Assembly: GCA_013813125.1 (NCBI GenBank)
Contig: JACCSH010000244.1
Span: forward strand, 1 to 6,912
Direction: 5' to 3'
Length of the DNA stretch: 6,912 nt
Origin: Nocardioidaceae bacterium
GTDB lineage: Bacteria; Actinomycetota; Actinomycetes; Propionibacteriales; Nocardioidaceae
A program made the translations under genes and the position numbers. This document shows, in pieces, positions 6,887-6,912 of this stretch. The stretch's first letter is position 1. Every line of letters begins with the position of its first letter. The notes below the pieces were generated by a model, which saw only the letters and a list, made by a program, of their open reading frames with translations, ran no database searches and was not told where the DNA came from.

Positions 6887-6899
6887 CACTTTGAAAGTG
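6887..6899. repeat. 13-bp perfect palindrome with single-base centre
   Basis: CACTTTGAAAGTG reads the same on both strands apart from its central G. It is A/T-rich compared with its surroundings and sits about 105 bp after the hybrid kinase stop. It resembles a dimeric repressor site for a gene beyond the right edge, but nothing else in view confirms this. Confidence 0.3.
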
Positions 6900-6912
6900 A
6901 CAACTCGGACTG

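Larger units (their letters stand above)
6784..6912. other. Non-coding tail after the hybrid kinase
   Basis: No complete gene is visible in these 129 bp. The 10-bp palindrome CAGGATCCTG (6796-6805) lies just after the stop, but there is no loop or T-run to make it a terminator. A short plus-strand frame from ATG 6842 is open to the window edge (23 codons) and encodes a CxxC pair with nearby histidines. It lacks a Shine-Dalgarno sequence, so I do not call it a gene. Confidence 0.5.

Overview
The window looks like chromosomal DNA from a high-GC actinobacterium. The basis is a strong G/C bias at third codon positions, GTG starts, and a large P-loop regulator of the LuxR/STAND type typical of that phylum. 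I cannot place it to genus. There are no RNA genes, CRISPR arrays, insertion sequences or attachment sites that I can support.

Layout: (1) Positions 1-2214, minus strand: the N-terminal 738 codons of a large STAND-type ATPase regulator. Its reading frame stays open to the left edge, so its C-terminus (where a LuxR-type DNA-binding domain would be expected) is outside the window. (2) 2215-2459: a non-coding stretch with two perfect inverted repeats. (3) 2460-3776, minus strand: a 438-residue protein with an intact receiver domain at the N-terminus, an Ala/Thr/Pro-rich linker, and a histidine-kinase core whose phospho-accepting histidine is replaced by glutamine. (4) 3777-3924: a compact, locally A/T-rich divergent promoter region with a perfect 10-bp direct repeat. 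(5) 3925-6783, plus strand: a 952-residue membrane-bound hybrid histidine kinase (three membrane segments, coiled coil, PAS, HisKA, HATPase, two receivers, HPt). (6) 6784-6912: a non-coding tail with small repeats.

How the genes may work together (inference): the membrane kinase carries every step of a His-Asp-Asp-His phosphorelay and ends in an HPt domain, which normally hands phosphate to a separate receiver. The divergently transcribed neighbour begins with an intact receiver and is the obvious local candidate. That neighbour has no DNA-binding domain, and its own kinase core has lost its phospho-histidine. It may therefore be a phosphorylation-controlled ATP-binding protein or pseudokinase rather than a conventional kinase. 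The STAND regulator lies downstream on the same strand as the receiver-pseudokinase, 245 bp away, and is the only likely transcription factor in view. Whether it belongs to the same pathway is not shown by the sequence.
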